Shown here piece by piece: positions 25,907 to 33,638 of a DNA stretch of 64,000 nt; position 1 is the first letter of the stretch; each line of letters begins with the position of its first letter. The notes below the pieces were generated by a model, which did no database searches, was not told where the DNA came from, and was given only the letters and a program-made list of their open reading frames with translations. Made by a program: the position numbers and the translations under genes. Source of the stretch: Ignavibacteriota bacterium (GTDB taxonomy: Bacteria > Bacteroidota > Ignavibacteria > Palsa-1295); contig PLYO01000032.1 in NCBI GenBank assembly GCA_003151825.1, forward strand, positions 23,555 to 87,554, written 5' to 3'.

Positions 25907-26640
25907 ATAGATGCAAACATAATGAGTCTCGGAGACGTGTCCTGAAGGAAAGCCTTACCGTGGTAGGAGCCAAATACATGCCGAAGAGTCAACCCCGCGC
26001 CCTGAAACATTCGTTCGAAATCACTTAAATCGAATAACCTCACGGATTCGATATACTCCTTCGCTTCGAATGAGTTTCGGATGAGCAGGCGTTTCTCGAT
26101 GCGCCCATCCTCGATCCAGCGCGTTTGCTCGATATGAATTCCATTGGGCGTGACCTGCTCGTCATGAGCTACGAGATGGGTGCGTACCCACTGGCTGTTC
26201 AAAAAGTCGATCACGAACCACCCCTTATTTTTCACAAGTTGCCGCGCGACATTTATAATCATTTCCTCATTTTCCTCGTCGGTTTCGAAATAGCCAAAGC
26301 TGGTAAAGAGGTTCAACGCAAGATCGAAGGATTCGTCAGGAATCTGGCGCATATCGCGCTCCAAGAATTGAATGGAAAGTTGAAGCCTAGTCGCTTCTTC
26401 GCGAGCATCGGCAAGCAGCGTGGGAGAGAGATCGATGCCGGTTATATCGTGGTACCCGCGCTTGGCAAAGGAGATTGCATGACGCCCGGAGCCGCAGCCA
26501 ACATCGAGCACGCGCCGCTCCGGTTTATGGCCGATGGTCCGCTCGATGAGGTCGATCATTTCCTCGGCCTCGCTTTCGTCACGGTGCTCATAGACGACCC
26601 GATAATTCGCGTCGAGAAACCAGTTTTTATACCACGTCAT
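25903..26640 (-). CDS. Class I SAM-dependent methyltransferase
   Basis: 245 residues. Motif I is VLDVGCGSGRHAISFAKRGY (the SAM-binding glycine loop), motif II acidic residue is in ITGIDLSPTLL, and post-motifs include FDLALNLFTSFGYFETDEEN. This matches the ubiE/bioC-like methyltransferase fold (Methyltransf_25/11 group). The acceptor is unknown. It is the first gene of a run in which every gene but one overlaps the next by 4 bases: methyltransferase, two lipoproteins, heparinase-like protein, flippase. recR lies 17 bases upstream on the same strand, so the unit may be read from the recR promoter. Confidence 0.88.
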   Translation of the reverse strand: MTWYKNWFLDANYRVVYEHRDESEAEEMIDLIERTIGHKPERRVLDVGCGSGRHAISFAKRGYHDITGIDLSPTLLADAREEATRLQLSIQFLERDMRQIPDESFDLALNLFTSFGYFETDEENEEMIINVARQLVKNKGWFVIDFLNSQWVRTHLVAHDEQVTPNGIHIEQTRWIEDGRIEKRLLIRNSFEAKEYIESVRLFDLSDFERMFQGAGLTLRHVFGSYHGKAFLQDTSPRLIMFASI

Positions 26641-26657
26641 GGACTGTGATTGATTTA

Positions 26658-27305
26658 TTAGACTGACGTTCGTCCTTCTATCGCTCTGGCAAGCGTGGCT
26701 TCATCGGCGAATTCGAGATCGCTGCCAATCGGGATTCCGCGCGCAATGCGCGTGACCCGATCGACGAGTGGCAATAGGAGCTTCGCAAGATAAAGCGTCG
26801 TGGCTTCGCCTTCGACGTTGGGGTCCATGGCCAAGATGATTTCACGTACTTCGACCTGCTCTACCTCTCCCCGGCCCTCTCCTTGGAAAGGAGAGGGGGT
26901 TGGCTCACGCAAGCGCGAGAGTAACTCATGAACTTTAAGTTGATCCGGGCCGACGCCTTCCAGCGGCGAGAGTGAACCACCCAAAACATGATACAATCCT
27001 TTGAATTCGTTCGTCCGTTCGATCACGAGTACATCGCTTGGCTCTTCCACTACGCAGATGATGGATCGGTCGCGCCGCGCATCGCGGCAGATTGGACAGG
27101 GATCCACTTCGGTGATGTTGGCGCAGACGCTGCACATGCGCACTCGTTGTTGCAGCGTGCCAATGGCCTCGGCGAGCGCGAGAACATCTTCACGTGGTTG
27201 TTTCAGCAGAAAAAGCGCGAGGCGCTGCGCCGTCTTGCGGCCAATGGTCGGTAGCCGCGAAAAGCGTTCGATGACCGTTTCGAGAGCGGGGGATGTGTAG
27301 AGCAT
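26658..27305 (-). CDS. recR: Recombination protein RecR, with an in-frame palindromic-repeat insertion
   Basis: 215 residues from ATG 27305 (a longer frame from 27383 runs through a repeat). RecR works with RecF and RecO to load RecA at gaps. Features: the helix-hairpin-helix region [20 protein letters not shown], the C4 zinc finger [16 protein letters not shown], and the Toprim domain with [28 protein letters not shown] and [19 protein letters not shown]. Between ELLSRLRE and VREIILA there are about 15 extra residues including [13 protein letters not shown], encoded by a palindromic repeat (26863-26902). E. coli RecR has no such stretch there. The frame is kept, so the protein is likely active. 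Confidence 0.95.
   Translation of the reverse strand: MLYTSPALETVIERFSRLPTIGRKTAQRLALFLLKQPREDVLALAEAIGTLQQRVRMCSVCANITEVDPCPICRDARRDRSIICVVEEPSDVLVIERTNEFKGLYHVLGGSLSPLEGVGPDQLKVHELLSRLREPTPSPFQGEGRGEVEQVEVREIILAMDPNVEGEATTLYLAKLLLPLVDRVTRIARGIPIGSDLEFADEATLARAIEGRTSV
26863..26902 (-). repeat. Palindromic repeat, family A, inserted in frame within recR
   Basis: On the coding strand it reads CCCCCTCTCCTTTCCAAGGA then GAGGGCCGGGGAGAGG, giving [14 protein letters not shown]. Orientation and frame relative to the gene are the same as for the accC copy at 16711-16750. Confidence 0.88.
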
Positions 27306-27311
27306 AAGTCG

Positions 27312-27410
27312 AACCTGAACCTGGATTACGCTGATTTTGCTGATTACGCGGATAAGGAAGAACCACGAAATCTCCAAAATCAATCAGCGAAATCAGCGTA
27401 ATCCCGGTTC
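27312..27410. repeat. Inverted repeat, family G (GGATTACGCTGATT arms)
   Basis: The left arm CCTGGATTACGCTGATTTTG and the right arm AATCAGCGTAATCCCGG are inverted relative to each other, with internal short GATTACGC/AATCAGCG repeats. It fills the space between recR and the GNAT gene and abuts the GNAT stop codon. A related single copy is at 27865-27902. Confidence 0.85.
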
Positions 27411-27845
27411 TTACAATTCTTTTATGAAGCGTTTCGTTTTTTCTTCGTAGCCGAGATTTAGATAAAATTGATGCGTATCCAGCCTTTGCATCCCGCTTGC
27501 CACGGCTATGCGTACACATCCGGCTTCTTTGGCAAACGATTCGGCATGCTCGATCAATTGGCGACCAATTCCGCGTCCACGCTTGGGTTCGAGCACACAC
27601 ATCGCTGTAATCGTTCCAATGCTTCCTTCTCGATGAAATGCGGGTGCGGAATCGAAAGATAAAAAACCGAGAACAGTTCCACTTTCTTCGGCAACGAAGA
27701 CTTTCGAAGATACTCGTTCCGAAAGTTCTCGAAGTTTCTTAATAACGAAAGCACCATCCTGCGGATAACCAAGCTGGGTAAGCAATATACTTAACGCAGG
27801 GGCATCGTCGTTTCGCGCGTCACGAATGGCAATGTCAGAGGACAT
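27411..27845 (-). CDS. GNAT-family N-acetyltransferase
   Basis: 144 residues from ATG 27845 (a TTG two codons earlier is possible). The acetyl-CoA binding motif A is visible as ITAMCVLEPKRGRGIGRQLI, with the R/Q-x-x-G-x-G/A loop RGRGIGR, followed by HAESFAKEAGCVRIAVAS and the motif B region QFYLNLGYEEKTKRF. The substrate is unknown. It sits between recR and ybaB, which are usually adjacent. Repeat family G lies on both sides, so the gene may have been inserted into this conserved pair along with the repeats. Confidence 0.9.
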   Translation of the reverse strand: MSSDIAIRDARNDDAPALSILLTQLGYPQDGAFVIKKLRELSERVSSKVFVAEESGTVLGFLSFDSAPAFHREGSIGTITAMCVLEPKRGRGIGRQLIEHAESFAKEAGCVRIAVASGMQRLDTHQFYLNLGYEEKTKRFIKEL

Positions 27846-27864
27846 AAACAAATCCGAAAAATCG

Positions 27865-27902
27865 TCCGCGTAATCCGCTTTAATCCGTGTAATCCCGGTT
27901 CA
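27865..27902. repeat. Repeat family G, partial copy overlapping the ybaB stop
   Basis: The sequence CGTAATCCGCTTTAATCCGT followed by GTAATCCCGGTTCA shares its TAATCCCGGTTC end with the inverted repeat at 27312-27410. The last three bases are the ybaB stop codon on the minus strand. Confidence 0.7.
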
Positions 27903-28220
27903 GGTCCCCGGAAATCCTGGTGGCAATAGGGAGCGGGCGGCATCGTTCATCGAGCTATCGGCCAGTTCACGCGCGCGTTCCAATGCGCGATTGACGCCGG
28001 CAACGACTAAGTCTTCCAGCATCTCTGCTTCCTTCGGGTCGATGATTTCTTTATCGATTTGGATGGAGACGATTTCGAGCTTTCCATTTGCGGTCACTTT
28101 GACCACTCCGCCGCCGGACTCCATGGTGACGGTTTTCGTGCCTAAGTCTTCCTGGACATGCGCCATTTGCTCCTGCAATTGCTGGAGGCGGTCAAGAATT
28201 TTGGAGAATTCTTCGGGCAT
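27900..28220 (-). CDS. YbaB/EbfC family nucleoid-associated protein
   Basis: 106 residues matching the family: KILDRLQQLQEQMAHVQEDL (N-terminal helix), KTVTMESGGGVVKVTANGKL (beta core) and EIVSIQIDKEIIDPKEAEML, then ALERARELADSSM. These proteins form tweezer-like dimers that bind DNA. The gene is normally next to recR (dnaX-ybaB-recR); here a GNAT gene lies between. A small CPXCG-type gene ends 2 bases upstream. Confidence 0.95.
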   Translation of the reverse strand: MPEEFSKILDRLQQLQEQMAHVQEDLGTKTVTMESGGGVVKVTANGKLEIVSIQIDKEIIDPKEAEMLEDLVVAGVNRALERARELADSSMNDAARSLLPPGFPGT

Positions 28221-28222
28221 GG

Positions 28223-28402
28223 TTATTCTTCGAATGAGGCCTCGATGGTTACTTCGTCATCTTCACCGATTTGCACATGAAGGACGTTCGGCCGGCAGCA
28301 GACCGCGCAGTCCTCGATATATTCCTGATCGAATCCCTGCGATTCATCGACCACAGTCTCGATTTCTTCACCGCATACGGCACAGATATAGGAAGCAAGC
28401 AC
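28223..28402 (-). CDS. Small CPXCG-type cysteine-rich protein (59 aa)
   Basis: A 59-residue protein with start GTG 28402. It has two Cys pairs, YICAVCGEEIE and DCAVCC, joined by a segment rich in Asp and Glu (TVVDESQGFDQEYIEDC), then the conserved-looking RPNVLHVQIGEDDEVTIEAS. This is the layout of the 'CPXCG motif-containing cysteine-rich' family of small zinc-binding proteins, with the first motif here CAVC and the second CAVCC. The function of the family is unknown. It is packed against ybaB with 2 bases between, so they are probably co-transcribed. The stop precedes the frame start closely upstream, so GTG is the only reasonable start. Confidence 0.82.
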   Translation of the reverse strand: MLASYICAVCGEEIETVVDESQGFDQEYIEDCAVCCRPNVLHVQIGEDDEVTIEASFEE

Positions 28403-28453
28403 GAACTTCTAACATCCTTGTCGTGAGAATTAGTCCTAAGAGATTTGCTTTTG

Positions 28454-29674
28454 TTATCTTCGATACGGCGCGGCGAGATACCGCGTTGCGTCACTATGGT
28501 CGCGGTTATGGTCGGGGAGTTCGAGGACACGCTGGTACATGAGCGTGGCAGTTTTCCGATCGTTACGCAAGTCGTAGGCTTCTCCCATGAATAGCTCGGC
28601 ATCGGTGACGTACCACTCCAGATCGCCGGATTTGTCGATCTTGCGGCTCAGGAGATCGCTATTGTACAGATAATAAAGCGCGGTGTCCATATTGCCGTTG
28701 AGCTTCTTTAGCTGCGCCACGCCGATAAAGAACATCGCCTCGCGCGCCTGACGGATGGTGTAGGCCTCGCGCCGCTCGCTCGCGCGATCGAGCATGACGC
28801 GATAAATCGAATCGTACTCGGGAACGTTATTTTCCGTAAATGCCGCAAAGCCGAGATAGTGAAGGAACTGGACGTTATTCGGATACTTGGTTGCAAGCTC
28901 TCGTGCCAAGGCATACGCCCGTTGATAATTTCTTTCGTTTGCGTAGTAGATGTGCATTAACTCGAATTTCGCTTCTACGCTGGCGTAGGTTGCATGGGCC
29001 GCGGCCATCTCAAGCATTTGCAGACCCACGGCTTTATTACCGGCAGGGAACATGAGCGAGATGACCGGGGCCAGCGTGGGGTTTTCCTCTTTTTCCGATT
29101 CGACATAATAATTATAGACGCCCCGTCCAAAAAGAATATCGGAATTATCGGGCATGATGTCTTCCAATTGGTCTAAATATTCGACTCCTGTTTTCGCGTC
29201 GCCGAGAATAAGCTTGATAATGTCCATGGCGTCATTCGGCCCAACACGATATTCATAAATGCGCGCTCTCATGCCGATAGCGCCGCCCTTGTAAAAAAGA
29301 CCGGCAATATCTTTGGAGTTATGCGCGAGCAAGGTGTCCGCCCGATCGACCGACTTTTGCAGCCAGCCGCGGTACTCGGCGTCGAATGAGGTATTGTCGG
29401 GATTGGTGATGGCGCGCCAGAACATGACGGTCGCGCGATAAAAATATCCGGCGGGATGCTCCGGGTGTTCCGCAATAACGGAATCGAAAACGGAATCCGC
29501 ACGCGCGAACTCCATATTGTAGATCAAGTCGATGCCGCGATGGATCTGCCGGTCCATGAGACCCGATTGCAAAAACCACTGTGCCTGAAGAGGACGGCAC
29601 ACCGCGCAGCACGCGAGCGCGAAACAACACGCGCCAAGCCGAACGAGCCGAAACCGGGAAAAGCATGCAATCAT
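28454..29674 (-). CDS. Exported tetratricopeptide-repeat protein
   Basis: 406 residues from ATG 29674, which gives a signal peptide (FRLVRLGACCFALACCAVCR, then PLQAQ); a frame extension to 29722 lacks sense. Several TPR-like helix pairs follow: AGYFYRATVMFWRAI, DILFGRGVYNYYVESEKEEN, AGNKAVGLQMLEMAAAHATY, AYALARELATKYPNNVQFLHY, RKTATLMYQRVLELPDH. TPR proteins mediate protein contacts. It is probably periplasmic. Many Bacteroidota encode such proteins near T9SS genes, but no direct link is seen here. Confidence 0.8.
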   Translation of the reverse strand: MIACFSRFRLVRLGACCFALACCAVCRPLQAQWFLQSGLMDRQIHRGIDLIYNMEFARADSVFDSVIAEHPEHPAGYFYRATVMFWRAITNPDNTSFDAEYRGWLQKSVDRADTLLAHNSKDIAGLFYKGGAIGMRARIYEYRVGPNDAMDIIKLILGDAKTGVEYLDQLEDIMPDNSDILFGRGVYNYYVESEKEENPTLAPVISLMFPAGNKAVGLQMLEMAAAHATYASVEAKFELMHIYYANERNYQRAYALARELATKYPNNVQFLHYLGFAAFTENNVPEYDSIYRVMLDRASERREAYTIRQAREAMFFIGVAQLKKLNGNMDTALYYLYNSDLLSRKIDKSGDLEWYVTDAELFMGEAYDLRNDRKTATLMYQRVLELPDHNRDHSDATRYLAAPYRR

Positions 29675-29768
29675 CCGGTTACTTATATTCCGAATCGGAG
29701 TGAATTGTTTCGGCGGTGGCAAGAATGAAAATTAACGATGGGGCGAGTAAAAATTCACAATAAAACAC

Positions 29769-29813
29769 GGAGCCGCCTGAGCTATCACAATCCGTAATAG
29801 CAGAGGCGGCTCC
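29769..29813. repeat. Inverted repeat (GGAGCCGCC ... GGCGGCTCC)
   Basis: Perfect 9-base arms enclose 27 bases. A second hairpin (CGCGGGCATAAGCCCGCG, 29831-29848) follows just before the HU stop codon. Both could fold in the 3' end of the HU transcript and act as terminators or as stabilising hairpins, although neither is followed by a clear T run. Confidence 0.75.
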
Positions 29814-29851
29814 GCAACAGTCCGTAAGATCGCGGGCATAAGCCCGCGGCC

Positions 29852-30151
29852 TCACCTCGCGCCCAAGATGGCGTCCTTGGCCTGTTTCCCGACCCGGAAC
29901 TTGACGACCCTGCGCGCGGGGATCTTAATCGCCTCGCCGGTCTGCGGGTTGCGGCCCATGCGCGCCTTGCGGTCGGCAAGCACGATCTTGCCTAAGCCGG
30001 GGATGGTAAATCCCTTTTTCGCTTCTTTGTAGGCAAGGCTGTTCAAAGTGTCCAAAACGCCGCCAATCTGGCGTTTTGTGAGTTCGTTCTTCGTCGCGAG
30101 GTGATCCACGATCGCGGCTTTCGTCATTTGTTTTGTGGTTGCTTTCGCCAT
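29852..30151 (-). CDS. HU/IHF family DNA-binding protein
   Basis: 99 residues from ATG 30151, giving MAKATTKQMTKAAIVDHLA; four earlier codons are possible. Family features: LTKRQIGGVLDTLNSLAYKE, FTIPGLGKIVLADRKARMGR with the DNA-intercalating arm region, NPQTGEAIKIPARRVVKFRV (the conserved NPxTG proline loop) and VGKQAKDAIL. It bends and compacts DNA. A TATTTTTG box lies 9 bases before the start codon (minus strand). Confidence 0.95.
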   Translation of the reverse strand: MAKATTKQMTKAAIVDHLATKNELTKRQIGGVLDTLNSLAYKEAKKGFTIPGLGKIVLADRKARMGRNPQTGEAIKIPARRVVKFRVGKQAKDAILGAR

Positions 30152-30160
30152 AGAATAATT

Positions 30161-30168
30161 CAAAAATA
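30161..30168 (-). promoter_or_regulatory. Probable -7 promoter element of the HU gene
   Basis: Read on the minus strand, TATTTTTG matches TAnnTTTG and ends 9 bases before the HU start codon. Twenty bases upstream the triplet is CTG, not the expected TTG. Confidence 0.45.
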
Positions 30169-30481
30169 AGTGTAAAAAAAACGTGGTTCAGAACGGCGGA
30201 CGATTGATCGTGCAAGCACGACCTACCATTCGCAAGGAGAACGATTGCTCATCCTCCGGCGGTCCCGCGATGCTGTTTCACCGGCCACACAAAGTCAGTT
30301 AGAACAGCGCCTCGGATGCGGCATAACTTTCGCTTTTGCCGTTGCTCACCCGTCAATTTCCTGATTAGGCTCACAGTACCGTCCTACGAATTTACGACAT
30401 TTTTTGGCCCGCGCATGAAAAAGCGTTTTTCCGAAGCCCTTGGTGGGTCAGGCTTTTCGGCAATTTCTCCCCGCTCGAAAC
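30169..30481. other. Intergenic region upstream of HU
   Basis: About 310 bases with no convincing gene. A short inverted pair GATCGTGC/GCACGA (around 30206-30221) is the only structure I see. The 3' end of the downstream fibronectin-III lipoprotein gene begins at 30482. Confidence 0.4.
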
Positions 30482-31909
30482 TCAGTAAAACGGTAAATGA
30501 ACTTGCCCAGATTGATCGAGGCCAGGCTGAAAACTTCCCTTCACATCGATGCCGCCATTATTCGGATTTACAAAAGTTCCACCTTGCTGCGCGTGAATCA
30601 AGATACGCGCCCACTGGTGCTGGCCGACAGGAGGTTGGTCGCCGTTCATCATCAAATACACAATGACGCCGCCGTTGACGCCGCGGTTCGTGGTATATTT
30701 CGGCAGAGCAATTGGGGCATTCGAAAATTGCGTCGGGTCGGCAAGCGGAGCAGTATAAAAAACAGAGTCCAATGAGGAGTCAACGTCCATACGGGTGAGG
30801 AAGCCAGCGCCATTCGGCGATTGCACCGTGAGCGTTACGATGCTGTCGGCGCCGACAGTGACGATCACTTGCCCCGTGTTATCCGTCGAGTCCACGGCTA
30901 AATCGTATTGTTGATTGAGCGATCCGAAATACATCGTCTTCAAATTCGGAACTAAAAGATAGCCCGCATTCCAGACGGAAGTGTCGTTGCTGGTTTTCGG
31001 AACCATTTCCGCGCCGGCCCAGACGATATGGTTCGTATCGGGACCGAACAAAGGAAGATTGTAAAAGAAGGTCGAGTCTCTGCGCTCGGACTTGACCCAG
31101 AATTGGTAAGGATATTCCTGCGAGGTGACAAACGTGCCGGAGGCCGGCGGTACGCCAACTTGAATGGTGCTGTCGTTACCACCCTTCGGCACGGTAATTA
31201 ACAGATGGCCGGAATCGTTTGCGAGCGTCGAGAGCGTAGTGTCCCGATAAAAAACGACATATTGCAAAAATCCTGTATCTTTGTCGGTGACGGGATCCGT
31301 CCAGCGCAACAACATCATGGTTGGCCCGGTCGAAGTAGCGCGGAGATTGGTCGGGTTCTGCATGGGCAGCGGGTCGAACAGCCCGATGTACACCGAGGAA
31401 TCGACGCTTATGATCGTCGTGTCCTTTGTGCCCGTCTTTTCACTATAGACGGTGAGAGCATACGTACCCTCCGGGATGCCTGAATTTGGAGCCGCACCGA
31501 TAAGAGATGCGAAGGTATAGAATGTATCCGTAAGCCGGACGGGTAGCCCGGATGGGCGGAAAATAGTAATGGTATCCACAATTGCTCCTAAACTGTCCGA
31601 TTTAGTTAGATAGTAACCGTTTGTATCCGCCATCTGGAGCGTCACAAAATATCCCTTGAAATTAAGCTGCGTATCGGCGATTGAGCGGTTCCACTTGACG
31701 AGCATCGAGCCCTTGGGCGGCGAGGAGAGTGGAATATACCCTGATATTGGCGCCGAGAAAAAAGCATTCGTCGGAGCAACGACCGTTTCCGGCCGCACCT
31801 GGAATGGCTGCACGGGATCGGAAATGCAGCCGGCAAGCGACGCACAAACGGCTATGACCGGCATGAGCCATATTGCCCGCCTTACGAGAGGAGCATGAAA
31901 ATGCATCAT
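30482..31909 (-). CDS. Fibronectin type III-like lipoprotein (475 aa)
   Basis: Signal with lipobox (MPVIAVCASLAGC, Cys28). The protein contains fibronectin-III-like sandwich repeats: PPKGSMLVKWNRSIADTQLN and PTNLRATSTGPTMMLLRWTD are typical strand patterns (LxW...). It is rich in Thr, Ser and Asp. The C-terminal part (NLKTMYFGSLNQQYDLAVDS, VIVYLMMNGDQPPVGQHQWA) is unassigned. It is likely surface-exposed or periplasmic. It is the last of three lipoprotein genes in line on the minus strand, but its sequence is less similar to the other two than those are to each other. Confidence 0.72.
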   Translation of the reverse strand: MMHFHAPLVRRAIWLMPVIAVCASLAGCISDPVQPFQVRPETVVAPTNAFFSAPISGYIPLSSPPKGSMLVKWNRSIADTQLNFKGYFVTLQMADTNGYYLTKSDSLGAIVDTITIFRPSGLPVRLTDTFYTFASLIGAAPNSGIPEGTYALTVYSEKTGTKDTTIISVDSSVYIGLFDPLPMQNPTNLRATSTGPTMMLLRWTDPVTDKDTGFLQYVVFYRDTTLSTLANDSGHLLITVPKGGNDSTIQVGVPPASGTFVTSQEYPYQFWVKSERRDSTFFYNLPLFGPDTNHIVWAGAEMVPKTSNDTSVWNAGYLLVPNLKTMYFGSLNQQYDLAVDSTDNTGQVIVTVGADSIVTLTVQSPNGAGFLTRMDVDSSLDSVFYTAPLADPTQFSNAPIALPKYTTNRGVNGGVIVYLMMNGDQPPVGQHQWARILIHAQQGGTFVNPNNGGIDVKGSFQPGLDQSGQVHLPFY

Positions 31910-31948
31910 TTCACAAAACGGAAAAGCCGCAGCAATGTTCCACGATGC

Positions 31949-33400
31949 CTAATGCGGCGGATTTCTCAATACAGACTTGATATTGTTTACCGGATGGCTC
32001 GCTATAGGCTTGACATTGCCCGACGGTTTTTTCGGAGCAGGTTTCGCATAGCGTGGGCGCCCGCGGCCGGCATAAGGCGTGTTCGCCGCGTTTTGATATG
32101 ACACGTTCACCGTGATATACTTAAACCCGTTTGAAGAAATGCTGTAAAGCCTCGAGGTCGTCGCATCCGGGACGATTTCGATTAGCGCGAGATTGCTATT
32201 GACCGTTTGGCACATTAGCACGAGCGAGCCGCGTAACGTATCCCCGGAGTCGTTCGGGATCACTATCGGAGTAACAGTCACGGCAGAGAGGGATGATGTA
32301 TAATTCGAGTCGCGGTAATTATTATTCAGGCCTCCGCGAACGAAAATGTAATTGGGATTAATCATCGTAGCATTCCCATTCGCATTAGCGCTGTCGCCGG
32401 CATCCAACGAAAGACGGGAAGGAACCGCAGTATCCTCAGCCAGCACTAAATCGGGTTTCACCGCGCCCGGCAATACGATAGCTTTCGCCGCAGGTGCGGT
32501 AAGCTGAAGTCCGCGAGGATCGCCTAACGTGTCAGCCATTTCGTAAATTTTGATCCCAGGGGTACGTTCGGCGGTCATCCAGGTGATCGTATCCGATATG
32601 CCCGTACTCATGTGAATGGAGATGCCGTATTGGACTCCTTCGCTAAGACCTGTTACCACTCCGGTGGTGTCGGGCGCTGATACCGTAGCAGTCGAAACGA
32701 CGGTAGTTCCATTCATCGCAACAATCGTATCGACTCCATTATCGCTTATCCCGCGCGACCACTTCGCGCCGATGGACGAAACACTCATCGCGTTTACCAT
32801 GAGTTTGAATGGAATGCCGGGTACGGTATAGGAAATGGCAGTGGAGCGCCCGGTCGCGGAGGCGACAATGATGATATACCTCTGTCCCGGCAGGAGTCCG
32901 GTAGCAGAGCCGGTAGAACCCATCGTAATCACAATCGGATCGGCTAAGGCACCTATGCTGTCTAAAACGAAGAGCGTGTCCGTGGTTGTGTCGGTCGGAG
33001 TTCGTGTCCAGCCGATGGTAATCGTCAGGCCGACGATGGAGGTGACCGAGACGTTAGTTGGAACGTTGGTGACCCCAAACGGATAGTGATAGGGCAACGA
33101 GCGGCCCGTTACGGTGCCGATGATTATCGTGTAAGTAGTCCCGCTGATAAGTCCCGATATAAACGCGGAATCAATCGGGTATGCTACAATCGTTGTGTCG
33201 AACCCTAATCCGTTATTCAGGAGAATCACCGTGTCGGGCGTGATGTCGGTTGGATCTCGCGTCCAATAGACCTCGATGGATTTGGGCGGTCGCGTGGATG
33301 CGGACACTCCGGTCGGTTTATTCCCGGTGATTGACGTCTGCATCGTGCAGCCGGCAAGCAAAGCACAGCCCGCCAGCAGAGGTAAAAACCACTTCGTCAT
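31949..33400 (-). CDS. Fibronectin type III-like lipoprotein, tandem paralogue 2 (483 aa)
   Basis: Start ATG at about 33400, which gives MTKWFLPLLAGCALLAGC with a lipobox; the frame upstream to 33457 has only TTG. Three fibronectin-III-like repeats of the form 'VTSIVGLTITIGWTRTPTDT' carry the phrase TDT[IL]. Then follow ITWMTAERTPGIKIYE and the end region TSRLYSISSNGFKYITVNVS. The 33639-34796 protein has the matching ITWMTAERTMGLKIYE and TGLLYSIDANSHKYVTVNVS, so the two are clear paralogues. This copy has one repeat more and a Pro/Lys-rich tail. A conserved 24-base sequence precedes both this gene and its neighbour. Confidence 0.75.
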   Translation of the reverse strand: MTKWFLPLLAGCALLAGCTMQTSITGNKPTGVSASTRPPKSIEVYWTRDPTDITPDTVILLNNGLGFDTTIVAYPIDSAFISGLISGTTYTIIIGTVTGRSLPYHYPFGVTNVPTNVSVTSIVGLTITIGWTRTPTDTTTDTLFVLDSIGALADPIVITMGSTGSATGLLPGQRYIIIVASATGRSTAISYTVPGIPFKLMVNAMSVSSIGAKWSRGISDNGVDTIVAMNGTTVVSTATVSAPDTTGVVTGLSEGVQYGISIHMSTGISDTITWMTAERTPGIKIYEMADTLGDPRGLQLTAPAAKAIVLPGAVKPDLVLAEDTAVPSRLSLDAGDSANANGNATMINPNYIFVRGGLNNNYRDSNYTSSLSAVTVTPIVIPNDSGDTLRGSLVLMCQTVNSNLALIEIVPDATTSRLYSISSNGFKYITVNVSYQNAANTPYAGRGRPRYAKPAPKKPSGNVKPIASHPVNNIKSVLRNPPH

Positions 33401-33638
33401 TGTTCCGAGAGTAGAGGAGTGAAGCATCGCCAAACAAAAACGGAAATGCCGCAGCAATGTTCCATAATAGCTTCCCCGAGTTCAATGAAAAAACCCCCGC
33501 CTTTTCAAGGAGGGGGTTGGGGGGTGGTCAAATCCGAACCGAAGAATCACCCCCTGCCCCCTCCTTGAAAAGGAGGGGGAGTAATTCAGTGAACTCCCCC
33601 TCACCCAGCTTTGGGAGAGGGGCTGGGGGTGAGGCCCC
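33401..33638. repeat. Repeat-dense spacer with three family A palindromes
   Basis: Three palindromes of the CCCCCTCCTTGAAAAGGAGG type occur in succession at about 33491-33528, 33548-33581 and 33594-33634. The first and second have CTTTTCAAGGAGGGGG and CTCCTTGAAAAGGAGG cores; the third has CAGCTTTGGGAGAGGGG. The last reaches the stop codon of the downstream lipoprotein gene at 33639. The block also holds the 24-base sequence (about 33440-33463) shared with 31918-31942. Confidence 0.85.
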
